Positions 1-9,080 of a stretch of DNA of 64,000 nt are shown here, piece after piece. The DNA lies in NCBI RefSeq assembly GCF_008801715.1, contig NZ_VZPG01000002.1, positions 186,001 through 250,000 of the forward strand. Direction: 5' to 3'. The translations under genes and the position numbers were made by a program. The number at the start of each line of letters is the position of its first letter. Within the stretch, counting starts at the first letter, position 1. Below the pieces are notes generated by a model. That model did not search any database, was not told the origin of the DNA, and worked only from the letters and a program-made list of their open reading frames with translations. This DNA is from Pseudochrobactrum saccharolyticum. GTDB taxonomy: Bacteria > Pseudomonadota > Alphaproteobacteria > Rhizobiales > Rhizobiaceae.

Positions 1-1
1 G

Positions 2-562
2 ATCTATCTTTATCCGATGGCGCTGTCTTTCATTGTAACCGGCACGGCATGGAAGTGGTTTCTCGATCCGGGTATCGGGCTTGAACATACAATGCAGGTA
101 TGGGGCTGGGAGAGCTTTCACTTCAACTGGATTAAAGATCGTAATTACGCGATTTACTGTGTGGTGATTGCAGCTGTCTGGCAGTCATCCGGTTTTATTA
201 TGGCGATGTTTCTGGCTGGTTTGCGCGGCGTGGATAATGAAATCATCAAGGCCGCGCAGATAGACGGCGCATCGACATTTACGACCTATCGCCGGATTAT
301 CATTCCGATGATGCGGCCGGTCTTCCTGTCGGCTTTTGTGGTGCTCGCGCATCTGGCGATCAAGGCCTATGACCTTGTTGTTGCTTTGACCGGCGGCGGC
401 CCCGGACAGGCAACCGAAGTGCCTGCAACCTTTATGTATTCCTATACATTTACCCGCAATCAGATGGGGATCGGTGCTTCTTCGGCGATTATCATGCTGG
501 CGATGATTTTCTCGATCATCATCCCGTATCTTTATGCGGAAATTCGCGGAGGGAAGCGCTGA
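2..562 (+). CDS. Carbohydrate ABC transporter permease, MalF type (5' end outside window)
   Basis: Inner-membrane permease subunit of a CUT1-type sugar ABC importer. The reading frame is open from base 2 and the residues before the first internal ATG (IYLYP) read as ordinary MalF-family sequence, so the gene starts upstream and only the C-terminal part is seen. Several hydrophobic segments are visible. The EAA loop that docks on the ATPase is clear (EIIKAAQIDGAS followed by RRIIIP). The stop overlaps the next start (TGATG), so the two permeases are translationally coupled. The substrate-binding protein presumably lies upstream. The substrate cannot be read from the sequence; the oxidoreductases that follow suggest a sugar or polyol that is oxidised after uptake. 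Confidence 0.9.
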   Translation: MYLYPMALSFIVTGTAWKWFLDPGIGLEHTMQVWGWESFHFNWIKDRNYAIYCVVIAAVWQSSGFIMAMFLAGLRGVDNEIIKAAQIDGASTFTTYRRIIIPMMRPVFLSAFVVLAHLAIKAYDLVVALTGGGPGQATEVPATFMYSYTFTRNQMGIGASSAIIMLAMIFSIIIPYLYAEIRGGKR

Positions 563-1446
563 TGAGTGGTTCTGACAATCCGCAAAATGCAATCTCGCAT
601 AAAAGGCTGACACGGGCGCTGATCTATACGCTGCTGCTGATCTTCGCCGTTTATTATCTGTTGCCGCTTTATGTGATGGTGGTCAATTCTTTCAAGCCGC
701 TGGAGGAGATCCGGCAGGGCGGTATGCTCAATCTGCCGCAAAGCTGGACCATCGAGCCGTGGCTGTCTGCATGGTCTACAGCGCAGATCGGTGTGCAGCC
801 AACCGGTGTGAAACCGTTCTTCATCAATTCCATTCTGATGGTGGTGCCTGCTGTTGCGATTTCCACCATTGTCGGTGCGCTCAACGGCTATGTGCTGACC
901 AAATGGAGTTTTCGCGGTTCGAATATTTTCTTCGGATTACTGCTGCTGTCCTGCTTCATTCCGTTTCAGATTGTGCTGATCCCGATGGCGCGTATTCTCG
1001 GAATGCTGGGGCTCTCCGGTTCAATCTGGGGGCTTATCATGGTGCATGTCATCTATGGTCTTGGCTTCACAACTCTGTATTTCCGGAATTATTACGAGGC
1101 ATTTCCGACAGAACTGGTACGTGCCGCCCAGATCGACGGGGCAAGTTTCATGCAGATTTTCCGGCGCATTCTGCTGCCGTCTTCGGGGCCGATTATCGTG
1201 GTTTCAGTCATCTGGCAGTTCACGAATATCTGGAATGACTTTCTGTTCGGTGCGTCATTTTCCGGTGCGTCATCCACGCCGATGACGGTGGCGCTGAATA
1301 ATCTCGTCTCATCCTCAACGGGGGTGAAGGAATATAATGTTCATTTTGCAGCGGCGATCCTCGCCGCGCTGCCAACGCTGATCGTTTACATCGTTTCCGG
1401 TCGCTATTTTGTACGCGGTCTGATGTCCGGTGCTGTGAAGGGATAA
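562..1446 (+). CDS. Carbohydrate ABC transporter permease, MalG type
   Basis: Second permease of the CUT1 importer, 294 residues, a normal size for MalG-family proteins. A first membrane helix lies at about residues 16-38 (ALIYTLLLIFAVYYLLPLYV), with further helices after residue 90. The EAA loop reads ELVRAAQIDGAS...RRILLP near residue 190. The start overlaps the stop of the upstream permease by one base, and the ATPase gene begins three bases after its stop, so all three are one transcription unit. It should form the heterodimeric channel with its neighbour. The substrate is unknown. Confidence 0.92.
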   Translation: MSGSDNPQNAISHKRLTRALIYTLLLIFAVYYLLPLYVMVVNSFKPLEEIRQGGMLNLPQSWTIEPWLSAWSTAQIGVQPTGVKPFFINSILMVVPAVAISTIVGALNGYVLTKWSFRGSNIFFGLLLLSCFIPFQIVLIPMARILGMLGLSGSIWGLIMVHVIYGLGFTTLYFRNYYEAFPTELVRAAQIDGASFMQIFRRILLPSSGPIIVVSVIWQFTNIWNDFLFGASFSGASSTPMTVALNNLVSSSTGVKEYNVHFAAAILAALPTLIVYIVSGRYFVRGLMSGAVKG

Positions 1447-1449
1447 TTC

Positions 1450-2565
1450 ATGTCATTTCTTAAAATCACAAACCTTCGCAAGTCATACGGCGCTGTAGAA
1501 ATTCTCAAGGATATCAGCCTTGAGGTTGAGGAGGGCGGTTTTCTGGTGCTTGTCGGGCCGTCCGGCTGCGGAAAATCCACTTTGCTCAACACGATTGCCG
1601 GACTGGAGCCGATCAGCGCGGGTGATATTGCTATTAATGGTCAAGCGGTCGCTGATCTGCCGCCGTCCAAACGTGATATTGCCATGGTGTTTCAGTCCTA
1701 TGCGCTTTATCCGAATATGACGGTTGCCGGAAATATCGCATTCGGCATGGAAGTGCGCGGCGTTCCGAAAGACGAACGTGAAAAAGCCATCCGCGACGTA
1801 TCGGAAATGTTGCAGATCGGGCATTTGCTGGATCGCAAACCCAGCCAGCTTTCCGGCGGTCAGCGCCAGCGTGTGGCAATGGGGCGGGCGCTGGTGCGCA
1901 ATCCGCAGGTCTTTCTGTTTGATGAGCCATTATCCAATCTTGATGCCAAGCTGCGTGTGGATATGCGCACCGAGATCAAACGTCTGCATCAGCGTATGAA
2001 AACCACAATCGTTTATGTGACCCATGACCAGATTGAAGCGATGACACTGGCAACAAAAATTGCTGTTCTCAAAGACGGAATTCTGCAGCAATTCGGCACT
2101 CCGGCAGAAATTTATAACAGTCCGGTCAATATGTTCGTAGCGGATTTTATGGGCTCCCCAGCCATGAATTTGCTGGCAGCAACCGTAGAAAACAGTGCGC
2201 AGGGGCTGCAGATTTCACTCGAACGGCCAGATAGCGATCCGCTGAAACTGCCGGTGCCTGCGGGGCAGCGGGAACTGGGCACCTATGCCGGTAAACAAGT
2301 GGTCTTCGGTATCCGTCCTGAGGCGCTGACTGATCCTGACGGAACAGACCGCAGTGCGGGCACTATCGCGGAAGGTGATTGCCATATCGAAGTTGTCGAA
2401 CCGGCAGGCTCGGACACATTTGCCGTGACCAAGCTCGGTGGCAAGGAAGTGGTAGCGCGATTGCGGGCAGATGCGCATATCCATGCGGGGCAGACTGCGC
2501 GGCTGGCCTTTAATCTGGATAAAGCCGTGTTCTTTGATCCGCAAACGCAACAGCGTATTGCGTGA
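1450..2565 (+). CDS. Sugar ABC transporter ATP-binding protein (UgpC/MsmK type)
   Basis: ATPase that energises the two permeases. The 371 residues carry an N-terminal nucleotide-binding domain with Walker A (GPSGCGKSTLL, about residues 37-47), the signature LSGGQRQRV near residue 134, Walker B (FLFDEPLSNLD) and the switch histidine in VTHDQ. The last 130 residues form the OB-fold/TOBE regulatory domain typical of MalK, UgpC and MsmK. Length and motifs are intact. It sits three bases after the MalG-type gene and nine bases before a GMC oxidoreductase gene, which ties the transporter to the enzymes downstream. Confidence 0.94.
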   Translation: MSFLKITNLRKSYGAVEILKDISLEVEEGGFLVLVGPSGCGKSTLLNTIAGLEPISAGDIAINGQAVADLPPSKRDIAMVFQSYALYPNMTVAGNIAFGMEVRGVPKDEREKAIRDVSEMLQIGHLLDRKPSQLSGGQRQRVAMGRALVRNPQVFLFDEPLSNLDAKLRVDMRTEIKRLHQRMKTTIVYVTHDQIEAMTLATKIAVLKDGILQQFGTPAEIYNSPVNMFVADFMGSPAMNLLAATVENSAQGLQISLERPDSDPLKLPVPAGQRELGTYAGKQVVFGIRPEALTDPDGTDRSAGTIAEGDCHIEVVEPAGSDTFAVTKLGGKEVVARLRADAHIHAGQTARLAFNLDKAVFFDPQTQQRIA

Positions 2566-2574
2566 GATAAGTGC

Positions 2575-4110
2575 ATGGGTACTTCCTCATCCAGGCAGCC
2601 GGATATTGTCATTATCGGTTCAGGCATCGGCGGGGCAACAATCGCTTCGGGGCTGGCGGCGAGCGGCGCTGATATTCTGATCCTTGAGGCTGGCGGGCAT
2701 TTGCCGGACAGACCGGAAAATCGCGATCAGGCTGCAATTTTTCAGCGCGGCTTTTTCCGGCCAGACGAGTTTTGGTATGAGAAAAGCGCCCGTGCAGACG
2801 GATATACAGCTTTTAATCCCGGTAATTATTACAATGTCGGCGGCAATTCAAAATTCTATGGTGCGGTGCTGTTGCGTTACCGTGCCGAGGATTTTGAGGA
2901 GATGCAACACAGGGAGGGCGTGTCTCCTGCATGGCCGTTCGCCTATGAAGAGCTTGAGCCGTGGTATTCTGAGGTCGAGCAGCTTTATCAGGTGCGGGGC
3001 GCTGCGGGTGACGATCCGACCGAGCCGTTTCATTCGCAAGCCTATGCCTTTCCGCCTGTGCCGGAAGAGCCTGCAATTGCTAAGGTAAGGGCACGGCTGA
3101 AGGCTAATGGCTTGCAGCCTTTTTCACTGCCTCTGGGGGTGGATGTGGAGCGTTGGTTGCGCAAGGCGAAAACGCCGTGGGATGCGCATCCCAATTGCGA
3201 TGACGGCAAAATGGATGCTGAAACGACTGCGCTGGCCAAAGCTTTGCAGCATTCCAATATCCGCTTACAAACGGGGGCACGGGTTACAAAACTGAACACG
3301 GCGGCTGACGGCAGGCATATTGAGAGTGTCTGCTATGTGAAAGACGGCACTGAGCATCGCCTGACACCGAAACTGGTGATCCTGTCTGCGGGGGCGGTGC
3401 AATCTGCCGCTTTGCTGCTGCGCTCAGCCAATGCGCAGCACGTTCAGGGACTGGCCAATTCCTCAGGGCAGGTTGGCCGTAACTTCATGAACCATAATGC
3501 GAGTGCGGTTCTGGCCGTGTCGCCATGGTATAAAAACACATCCGTTTATCAAAAGACTTTCGGCCTTAATGATTTCTATCTTTCCGATGGCGAGGGTGGC
3601 GCACCTTTAGGGAATGTACAGCTTTTGGGGCGTATTTCCGGACAGATTCTCAAAGCCAGCCTGCCACAAGTACCGCTATGGATGCTGAATAAACTCTCCG
3701 CCCATGCCATCGATTTCTACGCGATGAGCGAGGATCTTCCGCATCCGGATAGCCGGATTATGGTGGATGGCGAGCGCATCATCATGCAGTGGCAGCGCAC
3801 CAATTGGCAGGCGCATCTTGATCTGGTGAAAAAGCTGAAAATAGTGCTGAAGGCGGCTGGCTTTCCGCTCGTTTTGTCCCGTGTTTTTGACAAGCGTACA
3901 CCGTCACATCAATGCGGAACGGTGCGGATGGGGAATGATCCGGCACAGGCACCGCTGGATGTTTTTTGCCGTACCTATGACCATCCCAATCTGTTTGTGG
4001 TTGATGCATCTTTTCTGCCGACATCTGCGGCGGTTAATCCTGCACTCACAATTGCTGCACAGGCATTGCGGGTGGCCGCACATATTTCTGCAAAGGATTT
4101 GCAGTCATGA
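2575..4110 (+). CDS. GMC-family FAD-dependent oxidoreductase (pyranose/glucoside dehydrogenase-like)
   Basis: Flavoenzyme of 511 residues that probably oxidises a sugar or sugar-alcohol hydroxyl. The FAD-binding Rossmann motif is at the N terminus (IIGSGIGGATIASGLA, residues 14-29). The C terminus has the GMC_oxred_C signature with the candidate catalytic His in HQCGTVRMG and the conserved Asn in NPALTI. The architecture is closer to the pyranose oxidase/glucoside 3-dehydrogenase branch than to choline dehydrogenase. No signal peptide or Tat motif is visible, so it is probably cytoplasmic. It is nine bases behind the ABC ATPase gene and overlaps the next SDR gene by four bases, so co-expression with the importer is likely. 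The exact substrate is not known. Confidence 0.85.
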   Translation: MGTSSSRQPDIVIIGSGIGGATIASGLAASGADILILEAGGHLPDRPENRDQAAIFQRGFFRPDEFWYEKSARADGYTAFNPGNYYNVGGNSKFYGAVLLRYRAEDFEEMQHREGVSPAWPFAYEELEPWYSEVEQLYQVRGAAGDDPTEPFHSQAYAFPPVPEEPAIAKVRARLKANGLQPFSLPLGVDVERWLRKAKTPWDAHPNCDDGKMDAETTALAKALQHSNIRLQTGARVTKLNTAADGRHIESVCYVKDGTEHRLTPKLVILSAGAVQSAALLLRSANAQHVQGLANSSGQVGRNFMNHNASAVLAVSPWYKNTSVYQKTFGLNDFYLSDGEGGAPLGNVQLLGRISGQILKASLPQVPLWMLNKLSAHAIDFYAMSEDLPHPDSRIMVDGERIIMQWQRTNWQAHLDLVKKLKIVLKAAGFPLVLSRVFDKRTPSHQCGTVRMGNDPAQAPLDVFCRTYDHPNLFVVDASFLPTSAAVNPALTIAAQALRVAAHISAKDLQS

Positions 4111-4883
4111 CAGTTGCACAGCGTCCTGTTGCTTTGATTACCGGCGGCCGTCGCGGTATTGGCTTCGCGACTGCCAAAGCGCTTGCGCAGTCGGGATTTG
4201 ATATAGCGGTCAGCGGAATAGAGGCCGTTCAGGCTGACGATCCTGTACTCGCGGAACTCGGTGCACTGGGTGCCGATGCGCATTACTGGCAGTCGGATTT
4301 GTCTGATATCAGTCAGCATCAAACAACGGTTGATGCTATATTTCAGCGCTTTGGCACAATTGATTGCCTTGTGAATAATGCGGGTATCGGCTCTGTTATT
4401 CGCGGGGATTTTCTGGAGTTGCGTCCGAAAAATTTTGACGCGGTTATGAATGTTAATCTGCGGGGTACAATCTTTTTTACGCAGGCTGTTGTCCGCTCAA
4501 TGTTGGCGGTGAAGCACAATCAGAAACCCCGTACAATCATTAATATTACCTCGGTTTCCGCATCTGCCAGTTCACCCGAGCGGTTGGATTATTGTGTCAG
4601 CAAAGCAGGTCTGTCGGCTTTCAGTCAAGGGCTGGCATTACGGCTTGCTCAGAGTGGTATTGCGGTTTTTGAGGTTCGTCCCGGCATTATCCGCACAGAT
4701 ATGACTGCAAAAGTCTCAGAAAAATATGATGCGCTGATTGCTGAAGGACTGGTGCCTGCCGGACGTTGGGGTGAGGCGGCGGATATCGGAGCGATTTGTG
4801 CCGGTCTTGCTTCCGGTGCCATGCATTTTGCCACGGGAACAGTGATTGCTGCGGATGGCGGCCTGTCAATTGCGCGCTTCTGA
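4107..4883 (+). CDS. Short-chain dehydrogenase/reductase (SDR), 3-oxoacyl-ACP reductase-like
   Basis: Classical SDR of 258 residues. The NAD(P)-binding glycine motif is ITGGRRGIGFA near the N terminus, followed by NNAG and the catalytic Ser...Tyr-x3-Lys (NITSVS; YCVSK). The start codon overlaps the stop of the GMC gene (ATGA), which indicates translational coupling. FabG-like annotations are common for such proteins, but the position inside a sugar uptake and oxidation operon suggests it reduces or oxidises a carbonyl intermediate of that pathway rather than acting in fatty acid synthesis. The substrate is inferred only from context. Confidence 0.88.
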   Translation: MTVAQRPVALITGGRRGIGFATAKALAQSGFDIAVSGIEAVQADDPVLAELGALGADAHYWQSDLSDISQHQTTVDAIFQRFGTIDCLVNNAGIGSVIRGDFLELRPKNFDAVMNVNLRGTIFFTQAVVRSMLAVKHNQKPRTIINITSVSASASSPERLDYCVSKAGLSAFSQGLALRLAQSGIAVFEVRPGIIRTDMTAKVSEKYDALIAEGLVPAGRWGEAADIGAICAGLASGAMHFATGTVIAADGGLSIARF

Positions 4884-4922
4884 CGTGCATTTCTGAAATG
4901 ACTTGATTTAAGGATCAGAACC

Positions 4923-6578
4923 ATGCATTATGATTATATTATCACCGGTGCGGGGCCTGCCGGTTGTGTTCTGGCAAACCGCTTGTCAGAAGATTCTGAT
5001 GTTAAAGTCTTGCTGCTGGAAGCCGGTGGCAGTGATCGCAATCCGTTGTTTCATATGCCTGCAGGCTTTGCAAAGATGACCAAAGGTGTTGCCAGCTGGG
5101 GCTGGGAGACTGTCCCGCAAAAACATATGAAGGGGCGGGTGCTGCGCTATACGCAGGCTAAAGTCATCGGCGGCGGGTCGACGATTAATGCCCAGCTTTA
5201 TACACGCGGTAATGCGGCGGATTATGATCTTTGGGCTGAGGAAGACGGTTGCAAAGGCTGGAGCTATCGCGAGGTTCTGCCATATTTCAAACGTGCTGAG
5301 GATAATCAGCGTTTTGCTGATGACTATCATGCCTATGGCGGGCCGCTTGGCGTGTCGATGCCGGTTTCAGCCTTGCCGATTTGCGATGCTTATATCCGCG
5401 CGGGGCAGGAGCTTGGTATTCCCTATAATCATGATTTTAACGGTAAGACACAGGCCGGTGTCGGGTTCTATCAGCTGACGCAACGCAATCGCCGCCGTTC
5501 TTCGGCAGCACTTGCTTATCTTGAGCCGGTGAAAAAACGCAAGAACCTGACAATCCGGCTCGGCGCTGCCGTAACGCACATTGTGCTGGAGGGATCGCAG
5601 GCAGTTGGTGTGGAAATTGCCACTGCCAAAGGCACTGAGATTATCCGCGCCGAGCGCGAAGTGCTGGTGTGCTCGGGCGCTATCGGCTCGCCGAAACTAT
5701 TGCTGCAATCGGGGATTGGTCCTGCGGATCATCTGAAATCTGCTGGTGTTGCGGTTCAGCATGATCTGGCCGGTGTGGGGTCCAATATGCAGGATCATCT
5801 TGACCTGTTTGTGATTTCAGAATGCACGGGCGATCATACCTATGACAATGTCGCCAAGCTGCATCGCACATTGTGGCCAGGGCTGGAATATGTGTTGTTC
5901 CGCACAGGGCCGGTGGCTTCCAGCCTGTTCGAGACCGGAGGTTTCTGGTACGCAGATCCACAGGCACGTTCGCCGGATATTCAGTTTCATCTTGGCCTCG
6001 GCTCCGGTATCGAAGCCGGTGTTGCAAAACTTAAAAATGCCGGCGTCACACTCAATTCCGCCTATCTGCATCCGCGTTCGCGCGGCACGGTGCGGTTGCG
6101 GTCTGCTGATCCGACGGCTGCGCCGCTGATTGACCCGAATTACTGGTCTGATCCCCATGATGTTAAAATGTCGATTGAGGGATTGAAAATCGCGCGCGAA
6201 ATTTTCGATCAGGCGGCTTTGAAGCCTTTTATTCTGGCGGAAAAACTACCGGGTAAGCAGGTGGTGAGCGATCAGGACTTGTTTGATTATGGTTGTGCCA
6301 ATGCGAAAACCGATCATCATCCGGTAGGCACCTGCAAAATGGGAACGGGTGAAGATGCAGTTGTCGGTCTTGATCTTAAAGTTCATGGCTTGGAGGGGCT
6401 GCGTATCTGCGACAGTTCGGTGATGCCGCGCGTGCCGTCCTGCAATACCAATGCGCCAACAATTATGGTGGGAGAAAAAGCGGCGGATATTATCCGCGGT
6501 TTACCGCCGCTGCCTGCCGCGATTTTTGCCGATGAGCGCAATGATTACCGTCCGCGTGCACGCACACAAATTAGATAG
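4923..6578 (+). CDS. GMC-family FAD-dependent oxidoreductase (choline dehydrogenase/AlkJ-like)
   Basis: Second GMC flavoenzyme of the operon, 551 residues. The FAD motif GAGPAGCVLANRLSE starts at about residue 8, followed by the LLLEAGG motif that binds the ribose. The C-terminal active-site motifs are HPVGTCKMG and the Asn-containing NTNAPTIMVGEKAADII. It is clearly of the BetA/AlkJ/choline dehydrogenase branch and differs from the 2575-4110 GMC protein, so this is not a recent tandem duplication. It lies 39 bases after the SDR and 8 bases before a Dabb gene. A role in oxidising an alcohol group of the imported substrate is inferred. Confidence 0.88.
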   Translation: MHYDYIITGAGPAGCVLANRLSEDSDVKVLLLEAGGSDRNPLFHMPAGFAKMTKGVASWGWETVPQKHMKGRVLRYTQAKVIGGGSTINAQLYTRGNAADYDLWAEEDGCKGWSYREVLPYFKRAEDNQRFADDYHAYGGPLGVSMPVSALPICDAYIRAGQELGIPYNHDFNGKTQAGVGFYQLTQRNRRRSSAALAYLEPVKKRKNLTIRLGAAVTHIVLEGSQAVGVEIATAKGTEIIRAEREVLVCSGAIGSPKLLLQSGIGPADHLKSAGVAVQHDLAGVGSNMQDHLDLFVISECTGDHTYDNVAKLHRTLWPGLEYVLFRTGPVASSLFETGGFWYADPQARSPDIQFHLGLGSGIEAGVAKLKNAGVTLNSAYLHPRSRGTVRLRSADPTAAPLIDPNYWSDPHDVKMSIEGLKIAREIFDQAALKPFILAEKLPGKQVVSDQDLFDYGCANAKTDHHPVGTCKMGTGEDAVVGLDLKVHGLEGLRICDSSVMPRVPSCNTNAPTIMVGEKAADIIRGLPPLPAAIFADERNDYRPRARTQIR

Positions 6579-6586
6579 GCAACCTT

Positions 6587-6907
6587 ATGATCCGTCACTG
6601 TGTCTTCATTCACTTTAAAGCATCGGTTTCACAGGCTGAGAAGGATGCGATTTTTGCAGAAATCGTGGCATTAAAATTTCGCTTAAAAGGGCTCCTCGCC
6701 GTGCATCTTGGTAAGAATGTCAGCCCTGAAACCGGCATGGATAAAGGTTATTCGGAAGGTTTTATTGTGGATTTTGCTGATGCTGAATCCCGTGATACCT
6801 ATCTTGCCGATGCCGACCATCAAAAAACCGGCGCGAAGATTGTAGCTGCGGCGCAGGGCGGTACAGATGGTGTGCTGGTCTATGATCTGGAAATAAAAAC
6901 CGTTTGA
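6587..6907 (+). CDS. Dabb (stress-responsive A/B barrel) domain protein
   Basis: Small protein of 106 residues that is a single dimeric alpha/beta-barrel (Dabb) domain, recognised by the N-terminal strand MIRHCVFIHFK and the central pattern GKNVSPE...YSEGFIVDFAD. The fold is shared with stress-responsive barrel proteins and with some small enzymes such as lyases and cyclases. It is the last gene of the ABC/GMC/SDR run, eight bases after the GMC gene, and may help process an unstable oxidation product. Its biochemical role is not known. A second, exported Dabb protein lies at 52343-52846. Confidence 0.82.
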   Translation: MIRHCVFIHFKASVSQAEKDAIFAEIVALKFRLKGLLAVHLGKNVSPETGMDKGYSEGFIVDFADAESRDTYLADADHQKTGAKIVAAAQGGTDGVLVYDLEIKTV

Positions 6908-7078
6908 ACATTGCTTGCTGTTGCAGCTTTTTTAATCCGCCTGTTCAATTTATTTTTGTCTTATCATGTTAATTATTGGAAATGCCGGCTGAATACTTCG
7001 GACGGAAGTTGACCCGCTGCCATAATCATCTATTTTCTCAATAGATTCTTAATTTATCGGCAAGGGGCATGCCTGCTT

Positions 7079-7885
7079 ATGCGTAATATTGCACTTCTCA
7101 CGACTTCAGCGCTTTCCGGTCTGGCTATGATGTGTAACGCAATGGCTGCCGATGTGGCTCAGCCGCAATATATTGCCGAAGATGGCTGGAAGATTATCGT
7201 CAGCCCTTATGTCTGGGGCGCTTCGCTCAAAGGTAAATCCGCTCTGGCCGGTATTCATACGGATGTGAATATCCCGTTCTCCGAGATTTTTGATAATCTT
7301 GATATGGCGGTGATGGGGAATGTTGAGATTGTTAAAGGCCCGCTGGGTTTTTATATCGACGGTCAATATGTTTCCACCACACAGGACGAAAACCTGTTCG
7401 CCAATGAGCTGGCTCTGAATGTGAAGACAACCTCGATTGCCGGTGGTGCATTCTATCGCGTTTATGAGCAGGAACTGGGCGGCGTAACTGTTTTCAATGA
7501 TCCGCAGCGTTTTACAGTCGAGCCGACAGTGGGTGTACGCTGGACAAAGATCAAAGCTGATCTTGCTGTCGGAAGATTCAGTGTCACCAAAAAAGCAGAA
7601 TGGACAGACCCGTTTATCGGTGTGCGTCTGAAAACTGATCTGAACGAGCGCTGGAACCTGTCCGGTGAGGCTGATATCGGCGGTTTCGGTGTCGGTTCCA
7701 AACTCAGCGTGAATGCACAGGCCTATCTCGGCTACCGGACTTTCCTGTTTGACCGCCCGACCAATCTGCGCATTGGCTACCGCGTTCTGTCGCAGGATTA
7801 TCAGGGTGACGATTTTACCGGCCACACCTTTAAATGGGATGTCGTGCAGCACGGTCCGGTTCTCGGCCTGTCCATGCGGTTCTGA
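7079..7885 (+). CDS. Outer-membrane beta-barrel protein, exported
   Basis: Protein of 268 residues with a typical signal peptide (positively charged start, hydrophobic core, cleavage after AMAA near residue 24). The mature part alternates hydrophobic and polar residues in short strands with glycines and aromatics at turns, and ends in SMRF, a terminal Phe as expected for a BAM-assembled barrel. The chosen ATG has an AAGGGGC Shine-Dalgarno 11 bases upstream. It is followed after 26 bases by an exported Ntn-hydrolase, so the two may work together at the envelope. No specific porin family was recognised. Confidence 0.75.
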   Translation: MRNIALLTTSALSGLAMMCNAMAADVAQPQYIAEDGWKIIVSPYVWGASLKGKSALAGIHTDVNIPFSEIFDNLDMAVMGNVEIVKGPLGFYIDGQYVSTTQDENLFANELALNVKTTSIAGGAFYRVYEQELGGVTVFNDPQRFTVEPTVGVRWTKIKADLAVGRFSVTKKAEWTDPFIGVRLKTDLNERWNLSGEADIGGFGVGSKLSVNAQAYLGYRTFLFDRPTNLRIGYRVLSQDYQGDDFTGHTFKWDVVQHGPVLGLSMRF

Positions 7886-7911
7886 TCTTATTCAAAAAGC
7901 GGGGTTTTCTG

Positions 7912-8985
7912 ATGTTTCTGCACCGTAAAGCGGTTCGTTCCGCGCTTGTGGCTAAAACAGTTGCATTGTCCTTATTCGCTTCGCCGCTGATTGCGGAAGC
8001 CTGCACGCGTGTCGTCTATCAGGGCGCAAATGATGATGTGATTACGGCTCGTTCCATGGACTGGAAAGTGGATGTGGCGACCAATCTCTGGCTGTTTCCG
8101 AAGGGCATGAAGCGGAATGGCGAGGCCGGTGAAAACTCGATTGAGTGGACATCGAAATATGGCAGCGTCATCGCTTCGGGCTATGATATTGCAACCACAG
8201 ACGGCATGAATGAAGTCGGGCTTTCTGCCAGCGTTTTATGGCTGGTAGAATCCGAATATCCGGAATTTACAAAAGACAAACCCGGCCTGACAATTGCTGC
8301 CTGGGCGCAATATGTGCTTGATAATTATGCAACGGTGGAAGAGGCCGTTGCCGCGCTGAAGACCGAGCCTTATACGATTGTTACCGATAAGGTTCCGGGT
8401 GAAAGCAGACTGGCAACGCTGCATCTGGCCATTTCCGATGCGAGCGGTGACAGCGCAATTATCGAATATATCGACGGCAAGCAGGTTATTCATCACAACC
8501 GTAAATATCAGGTCATGACGAATTCCCCGACTTTTGACCAGCAGCTGGCACTGAACAGCTATTGGCAGCAGATCGGCGGCACAGTCATGCTGCCGGGCAC
8601 CAATCGTGCCGCAGACCGTTTTGCCCGCGCATCATTCTATATTAATGCCATTCCGAAGAGCGAAAATCCGGATGTGGCGCTGGCAAGTGTGTTTGGCGTT
8701 ATTCGCAATGTGTCGGTGCCATATGGTATTACCACGCCGGATCAGCCGAATATCTCTTCCACACGTTGGAGGACTGTGGCCGATCAGAAGCGCAAACTCT
8801 ATTTCTTTGAGTCTGCACTGACACCCAATACATTCTGGGTCGATCTGAAAGGCATGGATTTCTCCGCTGAGACCGGCAAGGTCAAAAAGCTTGATCTGGG
8901 TGAAAACCAGACCAATGTCTTTGCCGGCAATGTGAATGAGCAGTTTAAGGAAACAGAACCGTTTCAGTTTCTCGGGCTCGAATAA
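7912..8985 (+). CDS. Exported choloylglycine hydrolase-family (Ntn) amidase / penicillin V acylase-like
   Basis: Linear amide C-N hydrolase of 357 residues. The ATG at 7912 is preferred over longer frames because a GGGG Shine-Dalgarno precedes it and a clean signal peptide follows. Processing after LIAEA would expose Cys31 as the N-terminal nucleophile, the hallmark of this Ntn-hydrolase family, followed by TARSMDW and DGMNEVGLSAS, typical of bile-salt hydrolases and penicillin V acylases. Location is probably periplasmic. Related periplasmic enzymes in Gram-negative bacteria cleave N-acyl homoserine lactones or aromatic amides; the substrate here is undetermined. It probably shares a transcript with the upstream barrel gene and ends in a strong terminator. 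Confidence 0.85.
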   Translation: MFLHRKAVRSALVAKTVALSLFASPLIAEACTRVVYQGANDDVITARSMDWKVDVATNLWLFPKGMKRNGEAGENSIEWTSKYGSVIASGYDIATTDGMNEVGLSASVLWLVESEYPEFTKDKPGLTIAAWAQYVLDNYATVEEAVAALKTEPYTIVTDKVPGESRLATLHLAISDASGDSAIIEYIDGKQVIHHNRKYQVMTNSPTFDQQLALNSYWQQIGGTVMLPGTNRAADRFARASFYINAIPKSENPDVALASVFGVIRNVSVPYGITTPDQPNISSTRWRTVADQKRKLYFFESALTPNTFWVDLKGMDFSAETGKVKKLDLGENQTNVFAGNVNEQFKETEPFQFLGLE

Positions 8986-9010
8986 GCACTTTCACTAGTG
9001 CTGAAACGAA

Positions 9011-9044
9011 AAAGACCGTTCTGCAGACTTTGCGAACGGTCTTT
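9011..9044 (+). terminator. Intrinsic terminator after Ntn-hydrolase gene
   Basis: An 11-bp perfect stem (9011-9021 with 9034-9044) rich in A/T at the base is followed by a short T run. It ends the 7079-8985 unit; the run of A on the other side means it could also stop the minus-strand GGDEF gene. Confidence 0.85.
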
Positions 9045-9080
9045 TTTGTGAGCTGATATGTCCGTGCGCAAGCACTCGGC

